Below, piece after piece: positions 7,914 through 16,174 of a stretch of 64,000 bases of DNA (position 1 is its first letter; every line of letters begins with the position of its first letter). Origin of the DNA: UBA10906 sp049296695 (GTDB lineage: Bacteria > Pseudomonadota > Gammaproteobacteria > Methylococcales > Methylomonadaceae); NCBI GenBank assembly GCA_049296695.1, contig JBAQSX010000179.1, forward strand, positions 1-64,000. Direction: 5' to 3'. The notes under the pieces were generated by a model. It searched no databases. It was not told where the DNA came from and saw nothing but the letters and a program-made list of their open reading frames with translations. The position numbers were made by a program, and so were the translations under genes.

Positions 7914-8822
7914 TTATTGCAAAGTTTCTAATTTTTTAGCGGCGCGTAATGCCGCTGGGCTATTAGGAAACTCTTTAATAACACGCATTAAATACTCTTG
8001 GGCTTTGTCATTATGCTTTTGTGCCAATTCGATAGTACCTAACATTAATAATGCGTCAGGGACTTTATCGCTTTTGGGTTGTTGTATTATTAAAGTATTA
8101 AAGGCTTGTTGCGCGGCATCTTCATTATTATTGAGATGATAAGCCTCACCTAAGTGCAGTTGCGCGTTAGCGGCGTAACCGCCTGTGGGGTATTTTTGCA
8201 AATAAGCACTAAAGCCATCAATGGCTTGACTGGTATGTCCTGTACGCAAAGCAGTCAAGGCACTATCGTAATCTTGTTTTTCAGCGACAGGCACTTGTGG
8301 TGCAGGCGGCGGCGGGGGTGGTTTTACACCTGCTTTGGCGGCGGCAATTTTTGCATCAGCGGCTTTTTTGCTAATAGATGCGTCAATAGGGGCAACAGGA
8401 GGTGGCGGCGGTGCTACGGGTTTTTCAGCGGCTTGCTCAACAGGGGCTGGCGCAGGTTCAGGCACGACAGGCGCGGAACTTGTGGTATCTGGCGGCGCAC
8501 TGTTAGCAGAACCTTTGTTTTCAATGCTTTGCAAGCGATCATCAAAATCAGAATACATCACTTTTTGCTGTTTTTTTAATTCAGCAATTAAATAGGCTTG
8601 TTCTTCAACTTTGCCTGTTAATTCCTGCACTTCTTTTTGCAATTGTTCTAAACGCCCCATCATTTCATAGACCGCATTACCACCCGAGGTGGCGAGCGTT
8701 GCAGGATTTGTAGTGACGGTTTGGGGTGGATAACCTGAATTATCAACCACAGGCGGCAGTTCCCAAGTTTCTGCTTGAACAAGGCTACTGCTCAGCATCA
8801 GTAAAAGAGCGAGTTTTTTCAT
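7914..8822 (-). CDS. cpoB: Tol-Pal associated periplasmic TPR protein
   Basis: 302 residues. A signal peptide (MKKLALLLMLSSSLVQA) is followed by a coiled-coil segment of about residues 52-100 (YEMMGRLEQLQKEVQEL onward) that trimerises CpoB. A long Pro/Ala linker with runs of PPPPP spans about 110-180, and a C-terminal tetratricopeptide domain (about 183-302) contains YPTGGYAANAQLHLGEAY and FPNSPAALRAAKKLETLQ. CpoB links outer-membrane constriction by Tol-Pal to septal peptidoglycan synthesis by PBP1b. It overlaps the pal stop by 4 bp. The proline-rich linker is longer than in the Escherichia coli protein. Confidence 0.93.
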   Translation of the reverse strand: MKKLALLLMLSSSLVQAETWELPPVVDNSGYPPQTVTTNPATLATSGGNAVYEMMGRLEQLQKEVQELTGKVEEQAYLIAELKKQQKVMYSDFDDRLQSIENKGSANSAPPDTTSSAPVVPEPAPAPVEQAAEKPVAPPPPPVAPIDASISKKAADAKIAAAKAGVKPPPPPPAPQVPVAEKQDYDSALTALRTGHTSQAIDGFSAYLQKYPTGGYAANAQLHLGEAYHLNNNEDAAQQAFNTLIIQQPKSDKVPDALLMLGTIELAQKHNDKAQEYLMRVIKEFPNSPAALRAAKKLETLQ

Positions 8823-9412
8823 TTGTAGACCACTTCAACTCTGCGATTGAGTTCCCACGCGGCCTCATCATTACCCATAGCCGCTGGTTTTTCTTCGCCA
8901 TAACTGACAATGTCAATTTGGCTTTCTGATACGCCTTGCATTTTGAACATATTCGCCACTGATTTAGCGCGACCTTCACCTAAGGCAATATTGTATTCGC
9001 GTGAACCACGTTCATCGGCATTACCTTCTAATAATACCCGTTGCCCCGGATTGGCAACTAAATATTGCGCATGAGCGGCAATTACCGCGATAAAGTCTTC
9101 TTGTACTTGACTACTGTTTAACATGAAATAAATGGTGCGTTTTGACAGCGGATTATTAGGATCGTTGAATTCAGGGCCTAAATTACTCGCACCATTTCTG
9201 CCGCCGCCGCCATTCATGCGGCGTGAACCACCGCCCATTTCTGAGCCACTCAAGCGTGAGCCATCGTTAAGCCCTGAGGTTGATGCGTCATTTACGCCAA
9301 TAATTTCATTTTGACTACCGTCAGTTAAGCTAGTGTCTTTTTCTTCATCGCTACAAGCCGATAGTAATAAGGTACTGATTAGTAAAGCTAATAGAGTGAG
9401 TTTTGATTTCAT
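8819..9412 (-). CDS. pal: Peptidoglycan-associated lipoprotein
   Basis: 197 residues when started at MKSKLTLL. An upstream in-frame ATG at 9439 would put nine extra residues before the signal peptide and is less likely. The lipobox LLSAC gives a lipidated Cys near residue 20. A Gly/Ser/Asn-rich linker follows, with runs of GGG, then the OmpA-like domain containing LEGNADERGSREYNIALGEG and ELNRRVEVVYK. The domain holds the usual Asp and Arg that grip diaminopimelate in peptidoglycan. Pal is the outer-membrane end of the Tol-Pal machine. Confidence 0.95.
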   Translation of the reverse strand: MKSKLTLLALLISTLLLSACSDEEKDTSLTDGSQNEIIGVNDASTSGLNDGSRLSGSEMGGGSRRMNGGGGRNGASNLGPEFNDPNNPLSKRTIYFMLNSSQVQEDFIAVIAAHAQYLVANPGQRVLLEGNADERGSREYNIALGEGRAKSVANMFKMQGVSESQIDIVSYGEEKPAAMGNDEAAWELNRRVEVVYK

Positions 9413-9475
9413 TATGGGTATCCAGTTAAGAGCGTACAAAGCAACGCGCTGATAAATAATGTTGTGTTTAATTCG

Positions 9476-10753
9476 CTACGGTGCCCACGCAGGTTCGCGT
9501 ACTTCACCGTCATTAAAAGTCATGTTTTGTTGCATTTTACCATCGATAGAGACCGCCGATAGAAAACCCTTACGTCCCTTTTTGGAGGCATACAAAATAG
9601 TCGTGCCATTGGGGGCAAAACTGGGTGATTCATCATTAGGCCCGCTGGTGAGTACATTGATTGAATGACTGCCCACCTCCATGACGGCAATGCGATAGTC
9701 ACTACCATTGGCATGTACCATGACAATATGTTGACCATCGGGTGAAAAACTACCGCGTGCATTGTAATCCCCTTGGAAAGTGAGACGCTTTTCCTCACCA
9801 CCAAAACTAGAGACTAAGTACAGTTGCGGTTTGCCGCCTCTATCGGAGGTGAACACAATCGATTTGCCATCAGGTGACCACGAAGGCTCAGTATCAATAG
9901 CAAAGCTGTTGGAGACTTTAGTCAAGACGCGATTAACCAAGCTCAGTACATAAATATCGGGGCTACCATCTTTTGATAAGGTCAAGGCTAAACGTGTCCC
10001 GTCAGGTGACCACGCAGGCGCGCCATTGATACCGGGGAATTCGGCTACTTTAACGCGTTGTCCTGAGGCGAGTGTCTGCACATAAATCGCGGCGGATTTG
10101 CGTTCAAAAGACACATAAGCCATTTTTTTACCGTCAGGCGACCACGAAGGCGACATTAAAGGCTCTGACGAGGTGGTTACGGTTTGCGGACTAAAACCGT
10201 CAGCATCGGCAACTTGCAGGTTATAAACATTTTTTCCGCCTTGTTTGCTACTGGTGATATAGGCAATACGACCGCTAAACACACTTTTTTTGCCTGTGAT
10301 TTTTTCATAAATCAAATCACTAATATGATGCGCTGTTAAGCGTAATTGATTGGCAGGTGAGGACATTTTATAGCCCAATATTTGCTGACCTTTATTAATA
10401 TCAAAGAGTTGAAACTGCACCGCATATTCACCGCTCATGCTAGGCGTGGCTTGTCCTATCACCACATAATTTTGTCCTAAAGCTTGCCAGTCTGGAAAAC
10501 GCACGTCAGCGGCACTGCTAGGACGGCTTAACATGTTTTGCTGATCGAGCATTCTAAAATAGCCGCTGTGTGCTAAATCGGTATTCACAATGCCGCTAAT
10601 ATCTACGGGCATGGTAGAGCCAGCAAAAGGCACGACCGCAATAGGCACACCGTTATCGAGTTCTTGGGTAATTTCAATATTTAATTCAGCATGACTGCTA
10701 AATGAATAGCATGTCCATAACAATCCGAATGTTAGGTTTCTAAGCAATTTCAT
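9476..10753 (-). CDS. tolB: Tol-Pal periplasmic beta-propeller protein
   Basis: 425 residues. Signal peptide (MKLLRNLTFGLLWTCYSFSSHA), then the N-terminal domain with VPIAVVPFAGS, then a six-bladed propeller seen as repeated SWSPDGK, AWSPDGT, SFSPDGQ and SFAPNGT blade motifs. TolB shuttles between Pal and TolA/outer-membrane proteins in the periplasm. It sits 36 bp downstream of tolA and upstream of pal, the canonical order. The length is normal. Confidence 0.96.
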   Translation of the reverse strand: MKLLRNLTFGLLWTCYSFSSHAELNIEITQELDNGVPIAVVPFAGSTMPVDISGIVNTDLAHSGYFRMLDQQNMLSRPSSAADVRFPDWQALGQNYVVIGQATPSMSGEYAVQFQLFDINKGQQILGYKMSSPANQLRLTAHHISDLIYEKITGKKSVFSGRIAYITSSKQGGKNVYNLQVADADGFSPQTVTTSSEPLMSPSWSPDGKKMAYVSFERKSAAIYVQTLASGQRVKVAEFPGINGAPAWSPDGTRLALTLSKDGSPDIYVLSLVNRVLTKVSNSFAIDTEPSWSPDGKSIVFTSDRGGKPQLYLVSSFGGEEKRLTFQGDYNARGSFSPDGQHIVMVHANGSDYRIAVMEVGSHSINVLTSGPNDESPSFAPNGTTILYASKKGRKGFLSAVSIDGKMQQNMTFNDGEVREPAWAP

Positions 10754-10789
10754 ACAGCAACCTCATTGTGGTTTAAATACATTTTTTCG

Positions 10790-12268
10790 TTATTCTGGGT
10801 GGAAAGTAAAAGTAAAGTTTTTGAATTCTTTAAGAAATAAAGCTTTGTCTGTAGGTACTGGTAAAGGCGAAGCGCGATTGACCGCATTTTCTGCTGACCT
10901 ATCAAATAATTCATTGCCACTGCTGGTGATAACGCTAGCATCAATCACGCTACCGTCAGAGGCTAAACGAATCCGAATCACACAACGCAAACCATGAGAA
11001 CTATCAGCGGGTGGAACCCAGCTTCTAGTCACTTTTTTATCAATAGCACTCATTGCCGCTTTACGCTCCGCTTCCATATCAGCTTGTTTTTTAGCGGCTT
11101 CTGCTTTGGCTTTTGCCTCAGCGGCATGTTTAGCATCGGCTCTGGCTTGCTCAGCGGCTTCTGCTTTAGCTTTCGCCTCAGCGGCATGTTTGGCTTCGGC
11201 TCTGGCTTGCTCAGCGGCTTCTGCTTTAGCCTTTGCCTCAGCGGCGTGTTTAGCATCGGCTCTGGCTTGCTCAGCGGCTTCTGCTTTAGCCTTTGCCTCA
11301 GCGGCATGTTTCGCTTCGGCTCTGGCTTGTTCGGCGGCTTCTGCTTTGGCTTTTACCTCAGCGGCGTGTTTAACTTCGGCTCTAGCTTGCTCGGTGGCTT
11401 CTGCTTTAGCTTTTGCCTCAGCGGCATGTTTAGCTTCGGCTCTGGCTTGCTCGGCGGCTTCTGCTTTAGCCTTTGCCTCAGCGGCGTGTTTGGCATCGGC
11501 TCTGGCTTGCTGTTCGTCTTCTGCTTTAGCCTTTGCCTCAGCGGCATGTTTCGCTTCAGCTCTGGCTTGCTCGGCGGCTTCTGCTTTAGCCTTTGCCTCA
11601 GTGGCGTGTTTAGCATCGGCTCTGGCTTGCTCAGCGGCTTCTGCTTTAGCTTTTGCCTCAGCGGCATGTTTCGCTTCGGCTCTGGCTTGCTGTTCGTCTT
11701 CTGCTTTAGCCTTTGCCTCAGCGGCATGTTTCGCTTCGGTTCTGGCTTGCTCGGCGGCTTCTGCTTTGGCTTTTACCTCAGCGGAGTGTTTGGCTTCTTG
11801 AGCTTTAGCCTGTTCAGCGGCTTTCAACTCAGCGGCATGTTTAGCTTCGGCTCTGGTTTGCTCCGTAGCTTTGGCTTGTTCTTCGGCTAGATGTTTAGCT
11901 TCTTGCTCTTGTTCTATTTCAGCGCGGCGTTTTGCTTCTTCTTGAGCTTTTTCTGCGGCGGCTTTGGCTTGTTCAATCGCCTCAGCCTCAGCTCGCGCTT
12001 TTTCTTTAGCGGCTTGCTCTGCGGCAAGCTTTTCTTGCGCCTCTTTAAGTTCGGCTTGACGTTTAGCTTCTTGGGCTTGTTTTTTGGCTTCAGCTGTGGC
12101 GCGTAATTTGGTCATATCGACCATAGTCGCGTGAATAATTTCAGGAGGTTTAGGTGGTTCTACAGGTTTAGGTTTTAATGTAAGTCCCAAGACAATCAAT
12201 ATCGCCAGCGCGATATGCAAGGCTAACGCGACTAAAAAATACCGCAAAAGATGTCCGTTATGCTTCAT
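10790..12268 (-). CDS. tolA: TolA with a tandem-repeat helical domain
   Basis: 492 residues, longer than the roughly 420 of Escherichia coli TolA. Residues 8-30 are the single inner-membrane anchor. Residues about 60-400 are a charged Ala/Lys/Glu-rich helix, of which about 160-395 are tandem 20-residue repeats of the type QARAEAKHAAEAKAKAEAAE. The C-terminal domain (about 400-492) keeps SSHGLRCVIRIRLASDGSVI, which contacts TolB and Pal. TolA spans the periplasm and transduces TolQR energy. The repeated helix sets reach, so copy number may vary between strains. Its antisense strand is open for hundreds of codons only because of base composition. Confidence 0.95.
   Translation of the reverse strand: MKHNGHLLRYFLVALALHIALAILIVLGLTLKPKPVEPPKPPEIIHATMVDMTKLRATAEAKKQAQEAKRQAELKEAQEKLAAEQAAKEKARAEAEAIEQAKAAAEKAQEEAKRRAEIEQEQEAKHLAEEQAKATEQTRAEAKHAAELKAAEQAKAQEAKHSAEVKAKAEAAEQARTEAKHAAEAKAKAEDEQQARAEAKHAAEAKAKAEAAEQARADAKHATEAKAKAEAAEQARAEAKHAAEAKAKAEDEQQARADAKHAAEAKAKAEAAEQARAEAKHAAEAKAKAEATEQARAEVKHAAEVKAKAEAAEQARAEAKHAAEAKAKAEAAEQARADAKHAAEAKAKAEAAEQARAEAKHAAEAKAKAEAAEQARADAKHAAEAKAKAEAAKKQADMEAERKAAMSAIDKKVTRSWVPPADSSHGLRCVIRIRLASDGSVIDASVITSSGNELFDRSAENAVNRASPLPVPTDKALFLKEFKNFTFTFHPE
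11100..11805 (-). repeat. About twelve 60-bp tandem repeats inside tolA
   Basis: The repeat period is 60 bp, equal to 20 codons, and successive copies match over most positions. Copies differ mainly at a GCATCGG/GCTTCGG switch (ARAD or ARAE). Two copies, near 11510 and 11690, carry TGTTCGTCTT in place of the usual C-terminal half (EDEQQ for EAAEQ). D-type and E-type units partly alternate, giving a hint of a 120-bp higher-order unit. This fits expansion by slippage or unequal recombination. Confidence 0.92.
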
Positions 12269-12274
12269 TGTTTA

Positions 12275-12706
12275 TTAATTTGGGTTTTCAGTCATCAAAC
12301 CTACATTAGGAACGCCCGCTTGTTTTAACGCCGCCATTAAGGTAACTACTGAACCGTAATCAATGGCTTTATCGGCATTAATCAACACTGGGGTATTAGG
12401 TTTATCCACCAAAATATTGACCACGCGTAAGTTAATTTCAGCCAATTGAATGGCTTCATCGTGCTGACCATCGCTGTTTAAAAAATACTCGCCTGTTTTC
12501 TTAATAGAAATCACCACAGGAATTTTTTCACCTTCACCTTCGGGTTCTAAAGTTTTGGCTTGCGCTTGCGGCAATTCCACATCAACACCTGTTTGTAACA
12601 TCGGCGTGGTTATCATAAAAATAATTAATAACACCAAGGTTACGTCAATATAGGGGACGACATTAATGTCGGCCATGGGTTTTCTACGATTAGCTTTTCT
12701 ACTCAT
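12275..12706 (-). CDS. tolR: Tol-Pal inner-membrane protein TolR
   Basis: 143 residues. N-terminal NVVPYIDVTLVLLIIFMITTPM carries the transmembrane Asp that works with TolQ in proton-driven motion, and the rest is the periplasmic domain ending GLMTENPN. TolR belongs to the ExbD family. Its start overlaps the tolQ stop by 4 bp, and 6 bp separate it from tolA, so the three are translationally linked. Confidence 0.96.
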   Translation of the reverse strand: MSRKANRRKPMADINVVPYIDVTLVLLIIFMITTPMLQTGVDVELPQAQAKTLEPEGEGEKIPVVISIKKTGEYFLNSDGQHDEAIQLAEINLRVVNILVDKPNTPVLINADKAIDYGSVVTLMAALKQAGVPNVGLMTENPN

Positions 12707-13380
12707 TTGCTGTGCGCCTGACGTTGTAATAACACAATGAATTCTTCAACAAAGAGTTCATAACGTCCTGTGAGTCTGTCCATGCGCGTGGCAAAACGGT
12801 TATAGGCAATAACGGCAGGAATAGCGGCAAACAAACCAATCGCTGTGGCAATTAAAGCCTCAGCAATCCCTGGAGCTACTTGGGCTAAAGTGGCTTGTTT
12901 GACATTACCCAAAGAAATAAAAGAATCCATAATCCCCCAGACCGTACCAAATAAACCAATATAAGGACTGGTTGAGCCAACGGTGGCTAAAAAAGAAAGG
13001 TGTTCATCGAGTCTATCCAATTCACGCGATAATTCAATACGCATAGCACGTTGCGCACTTTCAACCTGCACTGAAGGGTCAACCGTGCCGCTTTGGCGCA
13101 TCCGCGAAAATTCACGATAACCCGCTAAAAAGATTTTTTCAATGCCTTCGGGTTGAAAATCTTTAGCGGCTAATTTGCGATACAGCTCAGCAATAGATAC
13201 GCCTGACCAAAACTGTTCTTCAAATTCTTCGGTAATTTCAATAGCGCGATTTAATTCTTTACGTTTAGAAAAAATTAACGTCCATGAAGCCAAGGAGATT
13301 ATCAGCAGTAATAGCATGACAATCTGAACAACAATACTGGCTTGGGTAATTAAATGGAGAAGGGATAAATCAAGATTCAT
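12703..13380 (-). CDS. tolQ: Tol-Pal inner-membrane proton channel protein TolQ
   Basis: 225 residues of the MotA/TolQ/ExbB family. The first transmembrane segment is about residues 15-35 (VVQIVMLLLLIISLASWTLI). Two more lie about 135-160 and 168-195, with the conserved PYIGLFGTVWGIMDSF and GIAEALIATAIGLFAAIPAV. It forms the proton-conducting stator with TolR. The gene start overlaps the ybgC end by 11 bp. Confidence 0.96.
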   Translation of the reverse strand: MNLDLSLLHLITQASIVVQIVMLLLLIISLASWTLIFSKRKELNRAIEITEEFEEQFWSGVSIAELYRKLAAKDFQPEGIEKIFLAGYREFSRMRQSGTVDPSVQVESAQRAMRIELSRELDRLDEHLSFLATVGSTSPYIGLFGTVWGIMDSFISLGNVKQATLAQVAPGIAEALIATAIGLFAAIPAVIAYNRFATRMDRLTGRYELFVEEFIVLLQRQAHSK

Positions 13381-13771
13381 TTTTTAATTGCTCTGCTAAA
13401 TAGTTTGGAATCGCGCAAGGGCGAAAATTTTCTGCTTGCACACAAGCAACTTCTATAATACCTGTACATAATAACGTATTATCACGACTAATGGTTTGTT
13501 CAAAAATAAGGCTGGCTTTTTTTACATGGCTAACAATCGCGCTGACGTGTAATAAATCATCAAATACAGCAGGTCGCAAATAGTTAATCTGTACGCTACG
13601 AATAACAAAAATAATACCTTCTTTATTTCTTAATTGACTTTGTTCATAACCCAAAGCGCGTAGCATTTCAGTTCTTGCACGTTCAAAAAATTTTAAATAA
13701 TTGGCATAATAAACCACGCCACCCGCATCGGTGTCTTCATAATAAACGCGTATAGGAAAAATAAAAGCCAT
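13370..13771 (-). CDS. ybgC: Acyl-CoA thioesterase YbgC (hot-dog fold)
   Basis: 133 residues. The 4HBT motif YYEDTDAGGVVYYANYLKF carries the catalytic Asp, followed by FERARTEMLRALG. Its position directly before tolQ is the standard gammaproteobacterial order. It hydrolyses short or acyl-ACP-linked thioesters and is thought to work in phospholipid metabolism near the Tol complex. A repeat-bearing gap separates it from ruvB. Confidence 0.94.
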   Translation of the reverse strand: MAFIFPIRVYYEDTDAGGVVYYANYLKFFERARTEMLRALGYEQSQLRNKEGIIFVIRSVQINYLRPAVFDDLLHVSAIVSHVKKASLIFEQTISRDNTLLCTGIIEVACVQAENFRPCAIPNYLAEQLKNES

Positions 13772-13866
13772 AATTGATAGAATATTTAATTTTTTTAAAG
13801 ACTATTAGAAACAATAGCAGATTTAGTATTAAGATTATATTTTAAGCGACTCATTATTAACTGGCA

Positions 13867-13892
13867 GGAGCGCAAACCTAGGTTTGCACTCC
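13867..13892. repeat. Family-D palindrome between ybgC and ruvB
   Basis: A hairpin with arms GGAGCGCAAACCT and AGGTTTGCACTCC. The word GTTGCAACAA follows at about 13905, as it does near the D copies at 21111 and 47041. It lies downstream of ruvB (13949 is its last base) on the minus strand, so it may terminate the ruv transcript. Confidence 0.7.
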
Positions 13893-13948
13893 ATCGATTA
13901 TTAGTGTTGCAACAATTTTAATAATAAATAGTACATAATAATTATTAG

Positions 13949-14989
13949 CTAACTCGTAAATAAATCGTTATTAATAGTTTCTAATGATTTTGGCATTATC
14001 AATCCAAAATGCTGATAAGCATTGGCAGTCACCACGCGCCCTCTGGGGGTTCTCATAATAAAACCTTGTTGTAATAAATAAGGCTCTAATACATCTTCAA
14101 TAGTGCCGCGCTCTTCGCTAATCGCCGCCGCTAAGGTATCTAAACCCACCGGGCCGCCTGCAAAGTTTTCAATCATGCAAAGTAACAGTTTTCTGTCTAG
14201 TGCGTCAAAACCGTTGCTATCGACTTTAAGCATGTTTAATGCCTGCATGGCAATGTCTTCGGTAATCACGCCATTGCCTTTAACTTGGGCAAAATCACGC
14301 ACACGGCGCAACAGGCGATTGGCAATGCGTGGCGTACCGCGTGAACGCCGCGCTACTTCTAACGCGCCAGTTTGTTCTATGCTAATACTCATAACTTGCG
14401 CCGAACGCACTACGATACGGGCTAACTCATCCACCGTATAAAACTCTAAACGTTGCACAATGCCAAAACGATCGCGCAAGGGTGAGCTTAATAAACCCGC
14501 TCGCGTCGTCGCGCCAATTAAGGTAAATGGCGGTAAATCTAATTTTATTGACCGCGCCGCAGGGCCTTCGCCTATCATTAAATCTAATTGATAATCTTCC
14601 ATAGCAGGATATAAAATTTCTTCCACTGCTGGGCTAAGCCTGTGAATTTCATCAATAAATAATACATCATGCGCTTCAAGATTCGTCAGCAATGCCGCTA
14701 AATCACCCGCCTTATCCAACACAGGCCCTGAGGTATGGCGAATATTGACTCCTAATTCAGTTGCGATAATAGCGGCTAATGTGGTTTTTCCCAAGCCTGG
14801 TGGACCAAAAATTAATACATGATCTAAGGCTTCTTGGCGTGATAAGGCGGCTTCAATAAAAATGCTCATTTGAGCGCGTAATTGCGCTTGTCCTACATAA
14901 TCACTTAAGCGTTTAGGGCGCATTGCCCTGTCTAAGCGTTCTTCATCACTGCGACTACGCGCGGTGACTAATCGGTCGGTATCTATCAT
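13949..14989 (-). CDS. ruvB: Holliday junction branch-migration ATPase
   Basis: 346 residues. Walker A GPPGLGKTTLAAI (about residues 62-74), Walker B LFIDEIHRLSP, sensor GATTRAGLLSSPLRDRFG, and the winged-helix end with RTPRGRVVTANAYQHFG. It is the hexameric motor of RuvAB. Its ATG overlaps the ruvA stop by 4 bp. Length and motifs are fully typical. Confidence 0.97.
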   Translation of the reverse strand: MIDTDRLVTARSRSDEERLDRAMRPKRLSDYVGQAQLRAQMSIFIEAALSRQEALDHVLIFGPPGLGKTTLAAIIATELGVNIRHTSGPVLDKAGDLAALLTNLEAHDVLFIDEIHRLSPAVEEILYPAMEDYQLDLMIGEGPAARSIKLDLPPFTLIGATTRAGLLSSPLRDRFGIVQRLEFYTVDELARIVVRSAQVMSISIEQTGALEVARRSRGTPRIANRLLRRVRDFAQVKGNGVITEDIAMQALNMLKVDSNGFDALDRKLLLCMIENFAGGPVGLDTLAAAISEERGTIEDVLEPYLLQQGFIMRTPRGRVVTANAYQHFGLIMPKSLETINNDLFTS

Positions 14990-15579
14990 CTAAGCGTACT
15001 TTGCAGAGCAAGTCTAATTAATTGTTCACAACTTTTGCCTTCTGCGGGAATGGCTTGCACCATTTTACTGGCATCGGTGGCTTTATAACCTAAGGCGCAT
15101 AAGGCACTTATGGCTTCTTGTATTGCATTATTATGCGTGATTGATACGGGTGCGTTAATTGGGTTACTTTCGGGCAAGGCTGGTAATTTATCACGCAATT
15201 CTATCAATAAACGTTCGGCGGTTTTTTTGCCCACCCCCGGTAAGCGTATCAAAGTATTTATATCGCCTTGATGAATGGCTTGTGCAAATTCAGTCGCGCT
15301 TTGCCCCGATAAAATTGCCAATGCCAATTTAGGGCCTACGCCATTGACTTTGATTAAAGTTCTAAACAATAACCTATCGGCTTCATTAATAAAACCAAAT
15401 AAACTGTGTGCATCTTCACGAATCACTAAATGGGTGTACAAAGTCACTGGCTCACCTAAAGCGGGCAGTTCATAAAAAGTAGTCATTGGGGCTTCTACTT
15501 CATAGCCCACGCCTTGTACATCAACTAAAAGTGCGGGTGGCGTTTTGCTAATTAGCTTTCCGCGTAAAAAACCAATCAT
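14986..15579 (-). CDS. ruvA: Holliday junction DNA-binding subunit RuvA
   Basis: 197 residues from MIGFLRGKLISKTPP, the family-standard start. A longer in-frame opening to 15633 is rejected because it runs into ruvC and lacks homology. Helix-hairpin-helix motifs are seen in LIKVNGVGPKLALAILS and LIRLPGVGKKTAERLLIEL, and domain III is at the C-terminus. The start codon overlaps the ruvC stop as ATGA. Confidence 0.96.
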   Translation of the reverse strand: MIGFLRGKLISKTPPALLVDVQGVGYEVEAPMTTFYELPALGEPVTLYTHLVIREDAHSLFGFINEADRLLFRTLIKVNGVGPKLALAILSGQSATEFAQAIHQGDINTLIRLPGVGKKTAERLLIELRDKLPALPESNPINAPVSITHNNAIQEAISALCALGYKATDASKMVQAIPAEGKSCEQLIRLALQSTLR

Positions 15580-16067
15580 TGAAACGTTCCTATATTGAGT
15601 CGCTGAGCGGTTTGTTGATAGTGGGCATGACAAATAGCAATGCCCAGCGCGTCACCTGCGTCAACTTGTAACGTGCCTTGCAAGGCTAACAAAATTTTGA
15701 CCATGTGTTGTACTTGGGACTTATCAGCATTGCCTTTGCCCACTAAAGCCTGTTTGACTTGTCGGGCGGCATATTCAAACACAGGCAACTCACCCACTGC
15801 GCAAATAGCAGAGCCACGCGCTTGTCCTAGTTTTAAAGCCGAATCCGCGTTTTTGTGCATAAAAACTTGTTCTATTGCCATGCAATCGGGCTGGTACTGT
15901 TGCACAATTTGCGCCACACCTGAAAATATTTGTTTAAGTTTATCAGGAAAATACTCAGCTTGAATGCGAATACTGCCACTGGTAACGTAATGATACTGGC
16001 GCGTAGATACATCAATAATGCCATAACCTGTAATCTGTGAACCGGGGTCTATACCTAAAATACGCAA
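15576..16067 (-). CDS. ruvC: Holliday junction resolvase
   Basis: 163 residues. The first catalytic Asp is in RILGIDPGSQITGYG (Asp7), the Glu in MAIEQVFM, and the late acidic pair in DAGDALGIAICHAH. It resolves junctions moved by RuvAB. It is the first gene of the long minus-strand array. Upstream lies a 107-bp gap with a family-F word, then the 3' end of hpnN. Confidence 0.97.
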   Translation of the reverse strand: MRILGIDPGSQITGYGIIDVSTRQYHYVTSGSIRIQAEYFPDKLKQIFSGVAQIVQQYQPDCMAIEQVFMHKNADSALKLGQARGSAICAVGELPVFEYAARQVKQALVGKGNADKSQVQHMVKILLALQGTLQVDAGDALGIAICHAHYQQTAQRLNIGTFQ

Positions 16068-16122
16068 AATACGCCTACTGTATGGATTGGAAAAAATTGT
16101 TTAGTTAATGATTAAAACGAAT

Positions 16123-16147
16123 GGTAGTGCATCAGAAGAGTAGGTTA
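16123..16147. repeat. Family-F half element
   Basis: GGTAGTGCATCAGAAGAGTA followed by GGTTA. The same word occurs as the left arm of the 120-bp element at 31303-31422 and at 48491. No matching right arm is seen here, so this is a solo arm or decayed copy. Confidence 0.55.
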
Positions 16148-16174
16148 TATAGAAAATATACAAAAAAGGCATAA

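Noticed and set aside
8154..8595. Two plus-strand frames opposite cpoB
   Set aside because: They are antisense to the proline-rich linker, giving Gly/Arg/Cys or Ala/Gly-rich low-complexity translations.
10994..11890. Long open frames on the strand opposite tolA (up to 298 codons)
   Set aside because: They follow directly from the 60-bp repeat and its base composition, giving low-complexity Cys/Phe/Gly/Ser or Ala/Ser proteins with no ribosome site. tolA on the minus strand is certain.
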